Assembly: GCA_035517775.1 (NCBI GenBank) | Contig: DATIYF010000055.1 | Span: forward strand, 1 to 57,744 | Direction of reading: 5' to 3' | DNA length: 57,744 bases | Source of the DNA: DATIYF01 sp035517775 | Lineage (GTDB): Bacteria; Acidobacteriota; Terriglobia; Terriglobales; Acidobacteriaceae | Shown: in pieces, positions 1 through 7,553 of the stretch | Layout: each line of letters opens with the position of its first letter | Numbering within the stretch: the stretch's first letter is position 1 | Notes under the pieces: generated by a model | The model's input: the letters and a program-made list of their open reading frames with translations, nothing else | What the model was told of the DNA's origin: nothing | The model's database searches: none | Translations under genes and position numbers: made by a program

Positions 1-251
1 AAGATCTTGCGCGCCAGCCACACCGGGGCGACCAACACATGCACGGGATTGGTGAGGAAGGCCGGCTTGTTGCCTTCGATCAGGTGGCCGAGCCAGGCGA
101 GGGCAAAGGCCGTGGGAATCAGCAGCAGAGCGATGAGCCAATGCCACCAGACTACGATGATGGAAGAAAATCCCAGCGGGATGGCAATCGCGTGGAGAGC
201 GCGGTTGACGGGGTGGGTATGCGCGCCGTCGTAATGAGAGTAGAGGCCCAT
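1..251 (-). CDS. Mpo1-like (DUF962) membrane protein, 3' end cut by the window edge
   Basis: Reading the minus strand from an ATG at 249-251 gives 83 codons open to the edge. The product begins MGLYSHYDGAHTHPVNRALH and has conserved features of the DUF962/Mpo1-like family: HPVNR at residues 13-17, and GHLIEGNKPAF at 55-65 followed by TNP and AP-W. Two hydrophobic segments (about 22-35 and 39-55) are visible. In yeast Mpo1 is an iron-dependent dioxygenase acting on 2-hydroxy fatty acids; bacterial members are mostly uncharacterised. It lies 48 bp downstream of hemW on the same strand and may be cotranscribed. The C-terminus is missing only because the window ends. Confidence 0.8.
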   Translation of the reverse strand, partial: MGLYSHYDGAHTHPVNRALHAIAIPLGFSSIIVVWWHWLIALLLIPTAFALAWLGHLIEGNKPAFLTNPVHVLVAPVWLARKI

Positions 252-299
252 GGAGCACCTGCCGGAAACGGGCGGACGCGATTATATACTCCGCCAGGC

Positions 300-1607
300 T
301 TACAGCGGTTGCGCGGAAGCGGGGCGAAGCCCCACCGGACGGGGCGGAGCCCCGTCCCCACACGATCTGGGCTCGGCGAGGAAGCGCTCGAATACTTCGT
401 TTGAGAGCAGGCGTCCGCGAGCGGTCAGACGGAGAATCTCACCCTGCCGCGTCAGCAGCCCCAAATCTGAAAGCTCGGCAAACATGGCGAAGAGCGGGGA
501 GACTGCTTCTTCTCCAAATTGGGCAGCAATGCTTTCCAGATTCACACCCTGCGTCAGCCGCAGGCCGAGAAAGAATGCCTCTTCCAGCGCGGATTGGGTC
601 GAGACGGAAGCGGGGCGCAGCGGCGCCCCGGCAAGGTAAGCCTCCAAAGAATCGGGCGTGGCGAAGCGGACAGCACGCGCGTCTTTCTCCGCTGTGTTCG
701 ACTGGGTCCCGGTTTGCGCCAGCTCAACCACCGTGGAAGCGCAGGCCTTCAGGCCGGCGCAATACAGCATGGAGTGGGCGTCTACGCCGAAACCCAGATA
801 AGGCTGGCGGGTCCAATATTTCAGATTGTGGCGCGATTCCCAGCCTGCGCGCGCGAAGTTCGAAATTTCGTACTGGGCGATGCCGGCCGTCCCCAGCCGC
901 TCGCAGGCGCTTTCGTATAGCTCAGCAGTCAGGTTTTCATCGGGCACAAAGTGGGCGTGGTATTTGGTGCCGCCCGCGATCAGCTCGCGTCCCAGGCGGG
1001 AATCTTCGTCTATTTCGAGCATATAGACGCTGATGTGGGGCGCGCCGGCTGCAAGCGCCTCAGACAGAGAGAATTCCCAGCTCGCCGGAGTTTGATGTGG
1101 CAGCCCGGCGATCAAATCAAGGTTGATGTTCGCAATGCCGGCGGCACGCAGGCGGGCAATGTCATCGCGAGCGACAGCCCGCGTGTGCAGACGGCCGACG
1201 GCGCGGGCTTCCTCATCCACGAAAGATTGCACGCCCAGGCTGAGGCGGTTGACGCCGCAGCGAACCAGAGTTTCGAGCATCTTCGCGCTCAGGGTTCCGG
1301 GCGCACACTCGATGGTGATTTCAGCCTCAGGCCCGATCTGGAAATTTTGCCGAATGGTGACAAACAACTGCTCCAGCTGTGTTACATCGAGAATGGTGGG
1401 AGTGCCGCCGCCGAAATAGATGGTATCCGCGCGAGGTTCGAAGCAGCCGCCCATCTGGCCGGCGGTTTGGGGGGCGCGGGCGATATCGAGGCAGAGCCGC
1501 TCCACGTAGTTTTGAAAAGCCGCTGGCGAAAAGACGCCGGAGGCGAAATTGCAATACGAGCACTTGGTGCGGCAGAAGGGCAGCGAGATGTACAGGCCGA
1601 GCGGCAT
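300..1607 (-). CDS. hemW: HemW-like radical SAM protein (heme chaperone family)
   Basis: 435 residues. The N-terminus carries the radical SAM cluster motif C12-x3-C16-x2-C19 followed by N-F, and GGGTP at 66-70 for SAM binding. HemN, the true oxygen-independent coproporphyrinogen oxidase, has a further Cys directly after the third cluster Cys region; its absence here favours HemW, which binds heme and is thought to pass it to apoproteins. The C-terminal part looks like the HemN_C winged-helix region. The last about 20 residues (CGDGAPPRPVGLRP...) are encoded by a GC-rich palindromic repeat at 321-359 and are probably not part of the conserved fold. Start chosen at ATG 1605-1607, which places the cluster motif at the usual distance. 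Confidence 0.9.
   Translation of the reverse strand: MPLGLYISLPFCRTKCSYCNFASGVFSPAAFQNYVERLCLDIARAPQTAGQMGGCFEPRADTIYFGGGTPTILDVTQLEQLFVTIRQNFQIGPEAEITIECAPGTLSAKMLETLVRCGVNRLSLGVQSFVDEEARAVGRLHTRAVARDDIARLRAAGIANINLDLIAGLPHQTPASWEFSLSEALAAGAPHISVYMLEIDEDSRLGRELIAGGTKYHAHFVPDENLTAELYESACERLGTAGIAQYEISNFARAGWESRHNLKYWTRQPYLGFGVDAHSMLYCAGLKACASTVVELAQTGTQSNTAEKDARAVRFATPDSLEAYLAGAPLRPASVSTQSALEEAFFLGLRLTQGVNLESIAAQFGEEAVSPLFAMFAELSDLGLLTRQGEILRLTARGRLLSNEVFERFLAEPRSCGDGAPPRPVGLRPASAQPL
321..359. repeat. GC-rich double palindrome, dispersed
   Basis: Two hairpins in a row: GGGGC-GAA-GCCCC (321-333) and GGACGGGGC-GGA-GCCCCGTCC (337-357). The second, with its flanks CC and CCACACG, recurs at 57658-57687 with differences only in the loop. 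Here it lies inside the 3' end of hemW and codes for its last residues. Confidence 0.85.
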
Positions 1608-1657
1608 TCTGTAGGATTATCCCACTTCGGCGGAACGCAGGGACCTGGGGCGGCATC

Positions 1658-1774
1658 TCAGATTCCGCGGGCACGCCGGGCGTTAGAGCAGAACTGGAGA
1701 TGCTGGCAGTCGTACGATCCTTCGGCGCCGAAGCGCCAGGTATGGCAATGTAATCGTGGTCTAGGGCAATTCAT
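1658..1774 (-). CDS. Possible 38-residue Cys/His-rich small protein
   Basis: A short open frame starts at ATG 1772-1774 on the minus strand, in the gap between divergent hemW and the ketoacyl synthase. Its start lies back-to-back with the fabF-like start (CAT then ATG at 1772-1777). The product has Cys at positions 3, 10, 23 and 29 and His at 9, 11 and 25, including CHTWRF and DCQHLQFC, which would suit a small metal-binding fold. GAGGAAG about 4-10 bases upstream could be a ribosome binding site, although it is also fabF coding sequence. I do not recognise the family; short length means it could be chance. Confidence 0.3.
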   Translation of the reverse strand: MNCPRPRLHCHTWRFGAEGSYDCQHLQFCSNARRARGI

Positions 1775-3025
1775 ATGCTTCCTCGCGTAGTCATTACCGG
1801 CATGGGCGTGGTCAGCCCCAACGGCCTGGGCAAAGAGGCCTTCTGCCGCGCTCTTCTGGCCGGCAAGTCTGGAGTGAAACGGATTTCGCGCTTCGACCCG
1901 ACATGCCTGCCGGTGCACATCGCCGGCGAAATTCCGGAATTCGATGAACTCGCCTGGGTGGATGCGCGGGAGCGCAAGCATGTTTCGCGTGTGGTGCCCC
2001 TGGCGTTGGCGGCTTCAAGCGAAGCCATTCGCGACGCCGGCCTCGAGCCCGAACACATGACCATGGAGGAAAAGCGCGAGATCGGGGTGATTCTGGGGAC
2101 GGGCGGCGGCGCGCAGGAATTTTCCGAAGAGCAGTACCGGCTGTGGCATTCGGGCCAGGAGAAGAAGGCGAGCTTGTTCTGCATTCCCAGCGGCACCATG
2201 GGAACGATTTCGAGCGAGATCAACCTGCGCTTCGGCTTTCGCGGCTGCAGCCACGTGGTGACGGCAGGCTGCACCTCTTCCACCGACGCGCTGGGCTATG
2301 CCTATCAGCAAATTCAGGCCGGAGTGCAGCCCATGTTTCTGGCCGGCGGCGTGGATTCGGCCATTACTCCCGGCATCATCAAGGGCTACACCCTGCTGCG
2401 GGCGCTTACGCAGTCGTGGAATGAAGCGCCGGAGCGCGCCTCACGGCCGTTTTCCAAAGATCGCGATGGTTTTGTGATCGCCGAAGGCTCGTGGATGTTC
2501 GTTCTGGAAAATTACGAGCATGCGCGAGCGCGCGGTGCCCGGGTTTATGCTGAAATCGCGGGATACGGCGCTACCTGCGAGGCCTTTCACCGCGTGCGCA
2601 TGAGCGACTCGCCCGAGGAACCGGCGCGGGCGATTACTCTGGCTCTGGAAGAGGCGGGAGTTGCGGCGGAGAATGTGGATTACGTGAATCTGCACGGAAC
2701 CTCAACCGAGATGAACGACCGGGTGGAGACGCGGGCGGTCAGGCTGGCGTTAGGAAGGCAGGCGGCGAAGATTCCGATGTCGGCGCTGAAGTCGCAGATC
2801 GGCCACGCGCAAGGCGCCTGTGGATCAGCCAGCGTAGCGGCGACGCTGGTGGCCATGGAGCATGGGCAGATTCCGCCGACCATCAACCTCGATGAGCCTG
2901 ACCCGGAATGCGATCTGGATTATGTCCCGGAGGCCGGGCGCAAAGCCGAGATTGAACATGCCATCTGCAATTGCGTGGGCTTCGGGTCGAAGAACTCGAC
3001 GCTGGTGCTGAGGAAGGCCGGCTAG
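1775..3025 (+). CDS. fabF: Beta-ketoacyl-ACP synthase, KAS-II (FabF) family
   Basis: 416 residues, the usual length for FabF. The thiolase-fold catalytic triad is visible: Cys166 (TAGCTSSTDAL), His307 (NLHGTSTEMND) and His344 (IGHAQGACG), with Lys339 before it. It would condense malonyl-ACP with acyl-ACP in fatty acid or related chain synthesis in the cytoplasm. The nucleophile elbow reads GCTSS rather than the common ACATG of housekeeping FabF, and no acpP, fabD or fabG is adjacent, so it may be a paralogue for a specialised acyl chain. Start at ATG 1775 is supported by the MLPRVVITGMG N-terminus typical of the family. TGTAAT at 1749-1754 could be a -10 element. Confidence 0.92.
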   Translation: MLPRVVITGMGVVSPNGLGKEAFCRALLAGKSGVKRISRFDPTCLPVHIAGEIPEFDELAWVDARERKHVSRVVPLALAASSEAIRDAGLEPEHMTMEEKREIGVILGTGGGAQEFSEEQYRLWHSGQEKKASLFCIPSGTMGTISSEINLRFGFRGCSHVVTAGCTSSTDALGYAYQQIQAGVQPMFLAGGVDSAITPGIIKGYTLLRALTQSWNEAPERASRPFSKDRDGFVIAEGSWMFVLENYEHARARGARVYAEIAGYGATCEAFHRVRMSDSPEEPARAITLALEEAGVAAENVDYVNLHGTSTEMNDRVETRAVRLALGRQAAKIPMSALKSQIGHAQGACGSASVAATLVAMEHGQIPPTINLDEPDPECDLDYVPEAGRKAEIEHAICNCVGFGSKNSTLVLRKAG

Positions 3026-3082
3026 CCTTCTGTCATCGCCGGGCTATGGCGTAATGCGGCCCAGATAGAAGGCGGGCTGGGC

Positions 3083-3110
3083 CCCGCCCCCTGCAAAGGC
3101 AAGGGGCGGG
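3083..3110. terminator. GC-rich hairpin between convergent genes
   Basis: CCCGCCCC (3083-3090) pairs with GGGGCGGG (3103-3110); inside, TGC pairs with GCA around an AAAG loop with one C-A mismatch. It lies between the end of the ketoacyl synthase and the end of the duplicated-domain gene, so it could stop transcription from both sides. There is no strong T run. Confidence 0.5.
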
Positions 3111-3153
3111 TTCCCGTCTCAGTTCCGGCTGATAAAGAGGTTTTGCAACTTTC

Positions 3154-3903
3154 TCAATGGTTGTGCGGGTGGTCGTTGTCGCTGTCCCAGCCGCCATGCC
3201 AATTGCGGTCGCCCCAATCGCCGCGTCCCCAGCCTTGAAACATGGAGCCATCCACGACGCTGCCCTCGCGGTAGTCGAAGGTGCGCGGGCCATTGGGGCC
3301 ACGGGCAAAGATACGGAGGGTTTTCACCCGCCCCGGGTCAGGATCCACTCCGAAAGTGCTGTTGCCCATGCGGAAGGAGCGATCGGAGCGGGCCAGCTGC
3401 CGGAGGCGGTCGGTGACATCCACGTGACGGCGCTCGGTACCGTATTCGGCGTGGAGAATGACGAATTGACCGGAATCGTGGTTCTCGCCTTCCCATCCTC
3501 CTTGCCAGTTGCCCTCGCCCCAATCGCCGCGTCCCCAGCCTTGAAACATGGAGCCATCCACGGTGCTGCCTTCGCGGTAATCGAAGGTGCGGGGTCCTTC
3601 CGGGCCGCGGGCGAAGATGCGGAGGGTTTTCACCCGCCCCGGATCGGGATCCACTCCGAAGGTGCTGTTGCCCATGCGGAAATAGCGATCGGAGCGGGCC
3701 AACTGACGCAGGCGGTCGGTGACGTCCACGTGATGACGCTCGGTACCGTATTCGGCGTGGAGAATGACGTACTCGCCGGAATCGCGGCCATCGGCCCGCC
3801 GGTCATGGTCGCCGTGATTGGGTTCAGCGGTGGCGGCGCCGGCCACCAGGAGGACAAGGCACGCTACTGCCAGAGCCAAGTGAAGAATTTTTGCAGAAGA
3901 CAT
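3154..3903 (-). CDS. Secreted protein with two tandem copies of a DUF3395-like domain
   Basis: 249 residues from ATG 3901-3903, which has AAAGGGG upstream; a longer frame upstream lacks a signal sequence. Residues 1-26 form a signal peptide (LAVACLVLLVAGAATA). The mature part is almost entirely two copies of a 102-residue unit (41-142 and 143-244) that are nearly identical, each with HAEYGTERxHVDVTDRLRQL, GNSTFGVDPDPGRVKTLRI and a Gly/Trp-rich tail (GWGRGDWG). The unit resembles DUF3395, a small beta-rich domain also present in DnaJC11 and in exported proteins of Acidobacteria and Planctomycetes; the match is from memory. Function unknown. His/Asp-rich ends could bind metal. Confidence 0.75.
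   Translation of the reverse strand: MSSAKILHLALAVACLVLLVAGAATAEPNHGDHDRRADGRDSGEYVILHAEYGTERHHVDVTDRLRQLARSDRYFRMGNSTFGVDPDPGRVKTLRIFARGPEGPRTFDYREGSTVDGSMFQGWGRGDWGEGNWQGGWEGENHDSGQFVILHAEYGTERRHVDVTDRLRQLARSDRSFRMGNSTFGVDPDPGRVKTLRIFARGPNGPRTFDYREGSVVDGSMFQGWGRGDWGDRNWHGGWDSDNDHPHNH
3172..3783 (-). repeat. Recent 306-bp in-frame tandem duplication
   Basis: Copies at 3478-3783 and 3172-3477 on the minus strand, period 306 bp (102 codons). The DNA copies differ at few positions, so the duplication is recent or is being homogenised. Confidence 0.85.
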
Positions 3904-4066
3904 AATTCGCCCCTTTGTCGCAGTTTTCGAGCACCCCTTTTTCCGACGGTCCGCGCCTTTCGATGGCGGCAGCAGTGAGAGGGATGTTTCCCGAGCTTCT
4001 TTTCCAATAGTAATCCGTTTTTCGAGAAGGCGCACGCCCGCTAGGTCAGCGCCAGAGTACTTGCTC

Positions 4067-4202
4067 CTGGCAGCTGCGCGACCATTTCTCAGCTTATGAT
4101 GCGGCCTACCTGGCGCTCGCTGAAGCGCTCAAGGCTCCGCTTGTCACGCGGGATGCACGGCTCGCCGCGCCAGGCCATTCCGCGGCGGTAGAAGTGTTTT
4201 AG
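4067..4202 (+). pseudogene. 3' remnant of a VapC (PIN-domain) toxin gene
   Basis: Reading the plus strand to the stop at 4200-4202 gives WQLRDHFSAYDAAYLALAEA, then LKAPLVTRDARLA and GHSAAVEVF. This is the C-terminal third of a PIN-domain VapC ribonuclease: the SAYDAAYLALAE helix and the TRD motif contribute the later acidic metal ligands. Upstream of about 4067 the frame no longer resembles a PIN domain and the first acidic residues, the start codon and a vapB antitoxin are absent. It is therefore a decayed remnant, with no active toxin expected. Confidence 0.8.
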
Positions 4203-4348
4203 CGGCGCGATTGCCGCCGGGAGAGTTGCCGGGGAAGCGGGGTTGTTTGGCAAGAGCGTCACCACAAAGGGCACGAAGGCACACGAAAGAAAACCCGGTG
4301 TGCGACGGGAATCCTGCTTGGTACACTGTGGAGCCAATGGAGCTAGGG

Positions 4349-4906
4349 ATGCCAAACCTCAGTCGCTCAGGTCGTCTGCAGTTCGCGCGCTTCGCATCGC
4401 GGGCGCTGGCGGTCATCATTCTAGGATTGCTTGCATCTCATGCCGCGCCAGCGCAGAAGATCAACATTCAGTTCGACCAGGCGGCTGACTTCAGCAAATA
4501 CAAGACCTTCAACCTGCGCGAAGGCCGCTTGAACAGCGGCAATCCGGCGCTGAACAGCGAACTGGTCAAGAAGCAGATTGATTCCGACATCCAACGGGAT
4601 CTGGCCGCGCGCGGCCTGACCGAGGTTAGCGGCAAGGCCGATCTGAATGTCTTTTATCACTTTGGTTCGGCGCGCAGAACCCAGCTTGAAAGCTACCCCG
4701 CGGGCTGGCGCGGCCTGGGCACCCGCGTGGTACGCGTGCCCTATGCCGAGGGCACGCTGGTGATTGACCTGCACGATGCGGAGAGCCATTCCCTGGTGTG
4801 GCGGGCTATCGCCAGCGAAGAGAAAAGCGACCCGGCTAAAATTCAGGGCAAGCTGGATGACATGGTGAAAAAGTCATTCCAGAAATACCCGCCCAAGAGG
4901 AAGTAA
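4349..4906 (+). CDS. Exported DUF4136-domain protein
   Basis: 185 residues. The N-terminus is basic then hydrophobic (ALAVIILGLLASHAAPAQ), a signal peptide ending near residue 35. The mature part, INIQFDQAADFSKYKTFNL onward, with a later FYHFGSARRTQ and EGTLVIDLHDAES followed by LVWRAIA, is the DUF4136 pattern found in small periplasmic or outer-membrane lipoproteins; no lipobox Cys is visible here. The ATG at 4349 has GGAG seven bases upstream. An alternative in-frame ATG at 4337 sits nine bases after a TACACT hexamer and cannot be excluded. Function unknown. Confidence 0.75.
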   Translation: MPNLSRSGRLQFARFASRALAVIILGLLASHAAPAQKINIQFDQAADFSKYKTFNLREGRLNSGNPALNSELVKKQIDSDIQRDLAARGLTEVSGKADLNVFYHFGSARRTQLESYPAGWRGLGTRVVRVPYAEGTLVIDLHDAESHSLVWRAIASEEKSDPAKIQGKLDDMVKKSFQKYPPKRK

Positions 4907-5065
4907 GTGCCACTCTTCCGCTGACCCCTAACGCTGCCTTCACAGCAATCAACGCTGGGAACAGGCGCGGCATCCAACCCCATGATTCGGGGTAAAAGCG
5001 GCCCGTGCCCGGGCAGTGGCCGCCGACCACGGTGAGAACCACCAACTTCCGGAAAGGAAATGATC

Positions 5066-5632
5066 ATGGCGTCCAAAAATCTCGAGGGACTCAAAGTTGC
5101 AATCCTAGCGGCCAACGGATTCGAACAGGTGGAGTTGACAGAGCCACGCAAGGCGCTGGATGAAGCGGGGGCCGAAACCAAGATCGTCTCGCCGGAAAAA
5201 GGCAAGGTGCGCGGCTGGAAATCAACCGATTGGGGTGACGAGGTTAAAGTAGATCTTTCACTGGAGAAAGTGAAGGCGGAGGAGTTCGATGCCCTGCTCC
5301 TTCCCGGAGGAGTGATGAACCCCGATAAACTGAGAATGATTCCCGAGGCTGTGGCCTTTGTGAAATCATTTTTCGACTCAGGCAAGCCGGTGGCCGCGAT
5401 TTGTCACGGTCCCTGGACGGTGATCGAAGCGGGAGCGGCGATGGGCCGGCGGATTACCTCGTGGCCGTCGCTGAAGACCGATCTGCGCAATGCCGGCGCC
5501 AATTGGGTGGACCAGGAGATGGTGAGCGACAAAAATCTGGTGACCAGCCGAAACCCGGATGATATCCCCGCCTTCAATCGCGGGATGATTGAATTGTTCG
5601 GCGAGAAGGGAACAACGCAGAAGGCGGCCTGA
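5066..5632 (+). CDS. DJ-1/PfpI family protein (YhbO/PfpI type)
   Basis: 188 residues. The glutamine-amidotransferase-like fold is seen from VAILAANGFEQVEL (Glu20 in GFE) to the nucleophile elbow AICHGPW with Cys113 and His114. The family includes PfpI/YhbO proteins, described as proteases, chaperones or deglycases/glyoxalases in stress response; which activity applies cannot be read from sequence. AAAGGA at 5053-5058 suits the ATG at 5066; an ATG at 5060 is also in frame but too close. Followed after a short gap by the convergent chemoreceptor gene. Confidence 0.9.
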   Translation: MASKNLEGLKVAILAANGFEQVELTEPRKALDEAGAETKIVSPEKGKVRGWKSTDWGDEVKVDLSLEKVKAEEFDALLLPGGVMNPDKLRMIPEAVAFVKSFFDSGKPVAAICHGPWTVIEAGAAMGRRITSWPSLKTDLRNAGANWVDQEMVSDKNLVTSRNPDDIPAFNRGMIELFGEKGTTQKAA

Positions 5633-5649
5633 TAAGCAGAGGCGAAATA

Positions 5650-7338
5650 TCAAACCCGGTGGGCAGCGGAGAGTTTTCGAACGGGCGTTATGGGCTGCTC
5701 GCCGTTCGACGTGAGCCGGAAACTGCCCACCAGGTTTTGCAGCTCTTTGGCCAGGATATCGAGTTCCTTCACCGAAGAAAGGCAGTGCTGGGAGCCGAGA
5801 GCGGTCTGCTGAGTGATTTTCGCGATCTGCTCGATATTGCCGCTGACTTCTTCGGTAGCCGCGGATTGCTGGGTGGCGGCGGTGGCGATCTGGGTGATCA
5901 TTTCGCCGACCTGGTCCGACATCTCGATGATGGAATGCAGGGACGCGCCGGCCTTGGCGGTAGACTCGACGCCTTGCTGGACCTGCCCGGTGCTGGACTC
6001 CATGGCCTTGACCGTGCTCTCGGTTTCGCCGCGAATGGAGGCGATCATCGCGGTGATCTCTTTGGTGGCGCTGGTGGTGCGCTCGGCCAGCTTGCGCACC
6101 TCGTCGGAGACCACGGCGAAGCCGCGGCCCTGCTCCCCGGCGCGGGCGGCCTCAATGGCCGCATTCAGGGCGAGCAGGTTGGTCTGGTCGGCGATATCGT
6201 CAATCACAGCGATGATGGCGCCGATCTGATGCGAGCTCTTGCCTAACTCCTCGACTTTGGCGCCCGCCTCGGCAACGGAAGCGGCGATGGCGCGCATTTG
6301 CTCCAGGGTCTGATTGACGACCTGGCCACCCTCCCGGGCGGTTTCGGCGGCGCGGCGCGAGGCTGCGGCCGCCTGGTTGGAGTTATCGGAGACCTCGGCC
6401 ACGGTAGAGGCGATCTGGTGCATGGCGGTGGCGATCTGATCGGTGCGCTGTTTTTGCTGCTCCGCGCCTTCGGACTGCTGCACCACGGAGCAGGACATGG
6501 CGTCGCTCGAGCTCGCCAGGCGTTGCGCGGCGACGACGACTTCACCGAGCGTCTTCCCCAGGTTCTTCTTCATGAGATTGAGCGCGGAAGCGGTCTGGCC
6601 CACTTCATCCTGCGAGGAGACGGCGATATCAACCACCGTGAGGTCGTTGGAGGCGATGCTGGAGGCGAGGGCCAGGGCCGCATGCAGCGGGCGGATCACG
6701 AGGCCGCGCACCAGGAAAAATACAACCAGAGTAGAGAACGCCAGAGTGCCCAAAGTAGTGAGCAGGATCATCCAGGCGTTGCTTCTTTCGTTGGCGGCCA
6801 GAACGTCGAGCGGTGCAGTGATGGAAAAGAGCGCTTCCAGGTGGCGGGTGCCGGCAACCTTGGTTTCGCTTTCGGGCTTCCATTCCGTGTGGCAGACCTG
6901 GCATTCCTCTCTTACTCGCACCGGTTTGGCGTAGAGCAGAACCGGATGGCCATTCACTGAGGCGTGTTCGGTGTATTGCTGCGCCTCGGGATGCGACTCC
7001 AGCATGGCGAAAGCGCGTTCGTCAAAAGGATTGAGAACGTCATTGGGATCATTGGGCGTGCGCGCGGGGGTGTGGAACAGATAACCCTGGGTCTTGGCAT
7101 ATTGTTGGGTCACCTGCCAGGCATGACCGCCCTCGGAGTTGCTGACGCGAGAGCCTTCGGCCACATCGGTGAGCATGCGCAGCTTGTCGAGGAAGGCGCC
7201 CTCTTCCTGCTCGCGGACGCGACTCTGTGAGAGCCAGAAGCTGGGAACCGCGGTGACCACCAGAGCCACAAGAATGGAGCCCACAATCTTGACGGTCAGA
7301 TTGCGCGACTCCCAGAAGGACCGAAGTGCTTTCAGCAT
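5650..7338 (-). CDS. Methyl-accepting chemotaxis protein with periplasmic heme-binding (DUF3365/Tll0287-like) domain
   Basis: 562 residues. TM1 is at about 17-37 and TM2 at 189-210. Between them the sensor has TPARTPNDPNDVLNPFDERA and a c-type heme motif C146-Q-V-C149-H150, fitting the DUF3365 (Tll0287-like) family, so a covalently bound heme sensing redox state or a gas is likely. A HAMP region follows (about 211-265), then the signalling coiled coil with the conserved hairpin tip around 380-420 (DIADQTNLLALNAAIEAARA). No C-terminal CheR-docking pentapeptide is seen. No che or flagellar genes are in the window, so it is an orphan receptor; partners must lie elsewhere. Confidence 0.92.
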   Translation of the reverse strand: MLKALRSFWESRNLTVKIVGSILVALVVTAVPSFWLSQSRVREQEEGAFLDKLRMLTDVAEGSRVSNSEGGHAWQVTQQYAKTQGYLFHTPARTPNDPNDVLNPFDERAFAMLESHPEAQQYTEHASVNGHPVLLYAKPVRVREECQVCHTEWKPESETKVAGTRHLEALFSITAPLDVLAANERSNAWMILLTTLGTLAFSTLVVFFLVRGLVIRPLHAALALASSIASNDLTVVDIAVSSQDEVGQTASALNLMKKNLGKTLGEVVVAAQRLASSSDAMSCSVVQQSEGAEQQKQRTDQIATAMHQIASTVAEVSDNSNQAAAASRRAAETAREGGQVVNQTLEQMRAIAASVAEAGAKVEELGKSSHQIGAIIAVIDDIADQTNLLALNAAIEAARAGEQGRGFAVVSDEVRKLAERTTSATKEITAMIASIRGETESTVKAMESSTGQVQQGVESTAKAGASLHSIIEMSDQVGEMITQIATAATQQSAATEEVSGNIEQIAKITQQTALGSQHCLSSVKELDILAKELQNLVGSFRLTSNGEQPITPVRKLSAAHRV

Positions 7339-7506
7339 GCGGAGGTTGACGGTGCGTTGGCGCGGGCTTCCGACCCGCCCGCTTCACGAATCGGCGAGGC
7401 CAGAGCCGGGAAGCCTCTGAACCGCCGATCCTTTGGGATCAATCGGCAGAAGTGTCGGCGGCCTTTACTGCTGGCCGCGATTCCTAATGAGATAGTTTCG
7501 GGTCCT

Positions 7507-7522
7507 CTTAAACCGGTTTAAG
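7507..7522. promoter_or_regulatory. Perfect 16-bp palindrome, possible operator
   Basis: CTTAAACCGGTTTAAG is fully self-complementary. It lies 32-47 bp after the stop of the TPR gene and about 170 bp before the start of the chemoreceptor gene, both on the minus strand. The 11-mer AACCGGTTTAA recurs at 46108-46118 in front of a small exported protein. The protein binding it, if any, is unknown. Confidence 0.4.
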
Positions 7523-7553
7523 AATGGGAAACACAAGCAGAGTTCTGCGGCCC

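Noticed and set aside
4243..4348. Coding extension of the DUF4136 gene back to 4211
   Set aside because: The extra residues have no homology, disturb the signal peptide and overlap a purine-rich repeat-like stretch.
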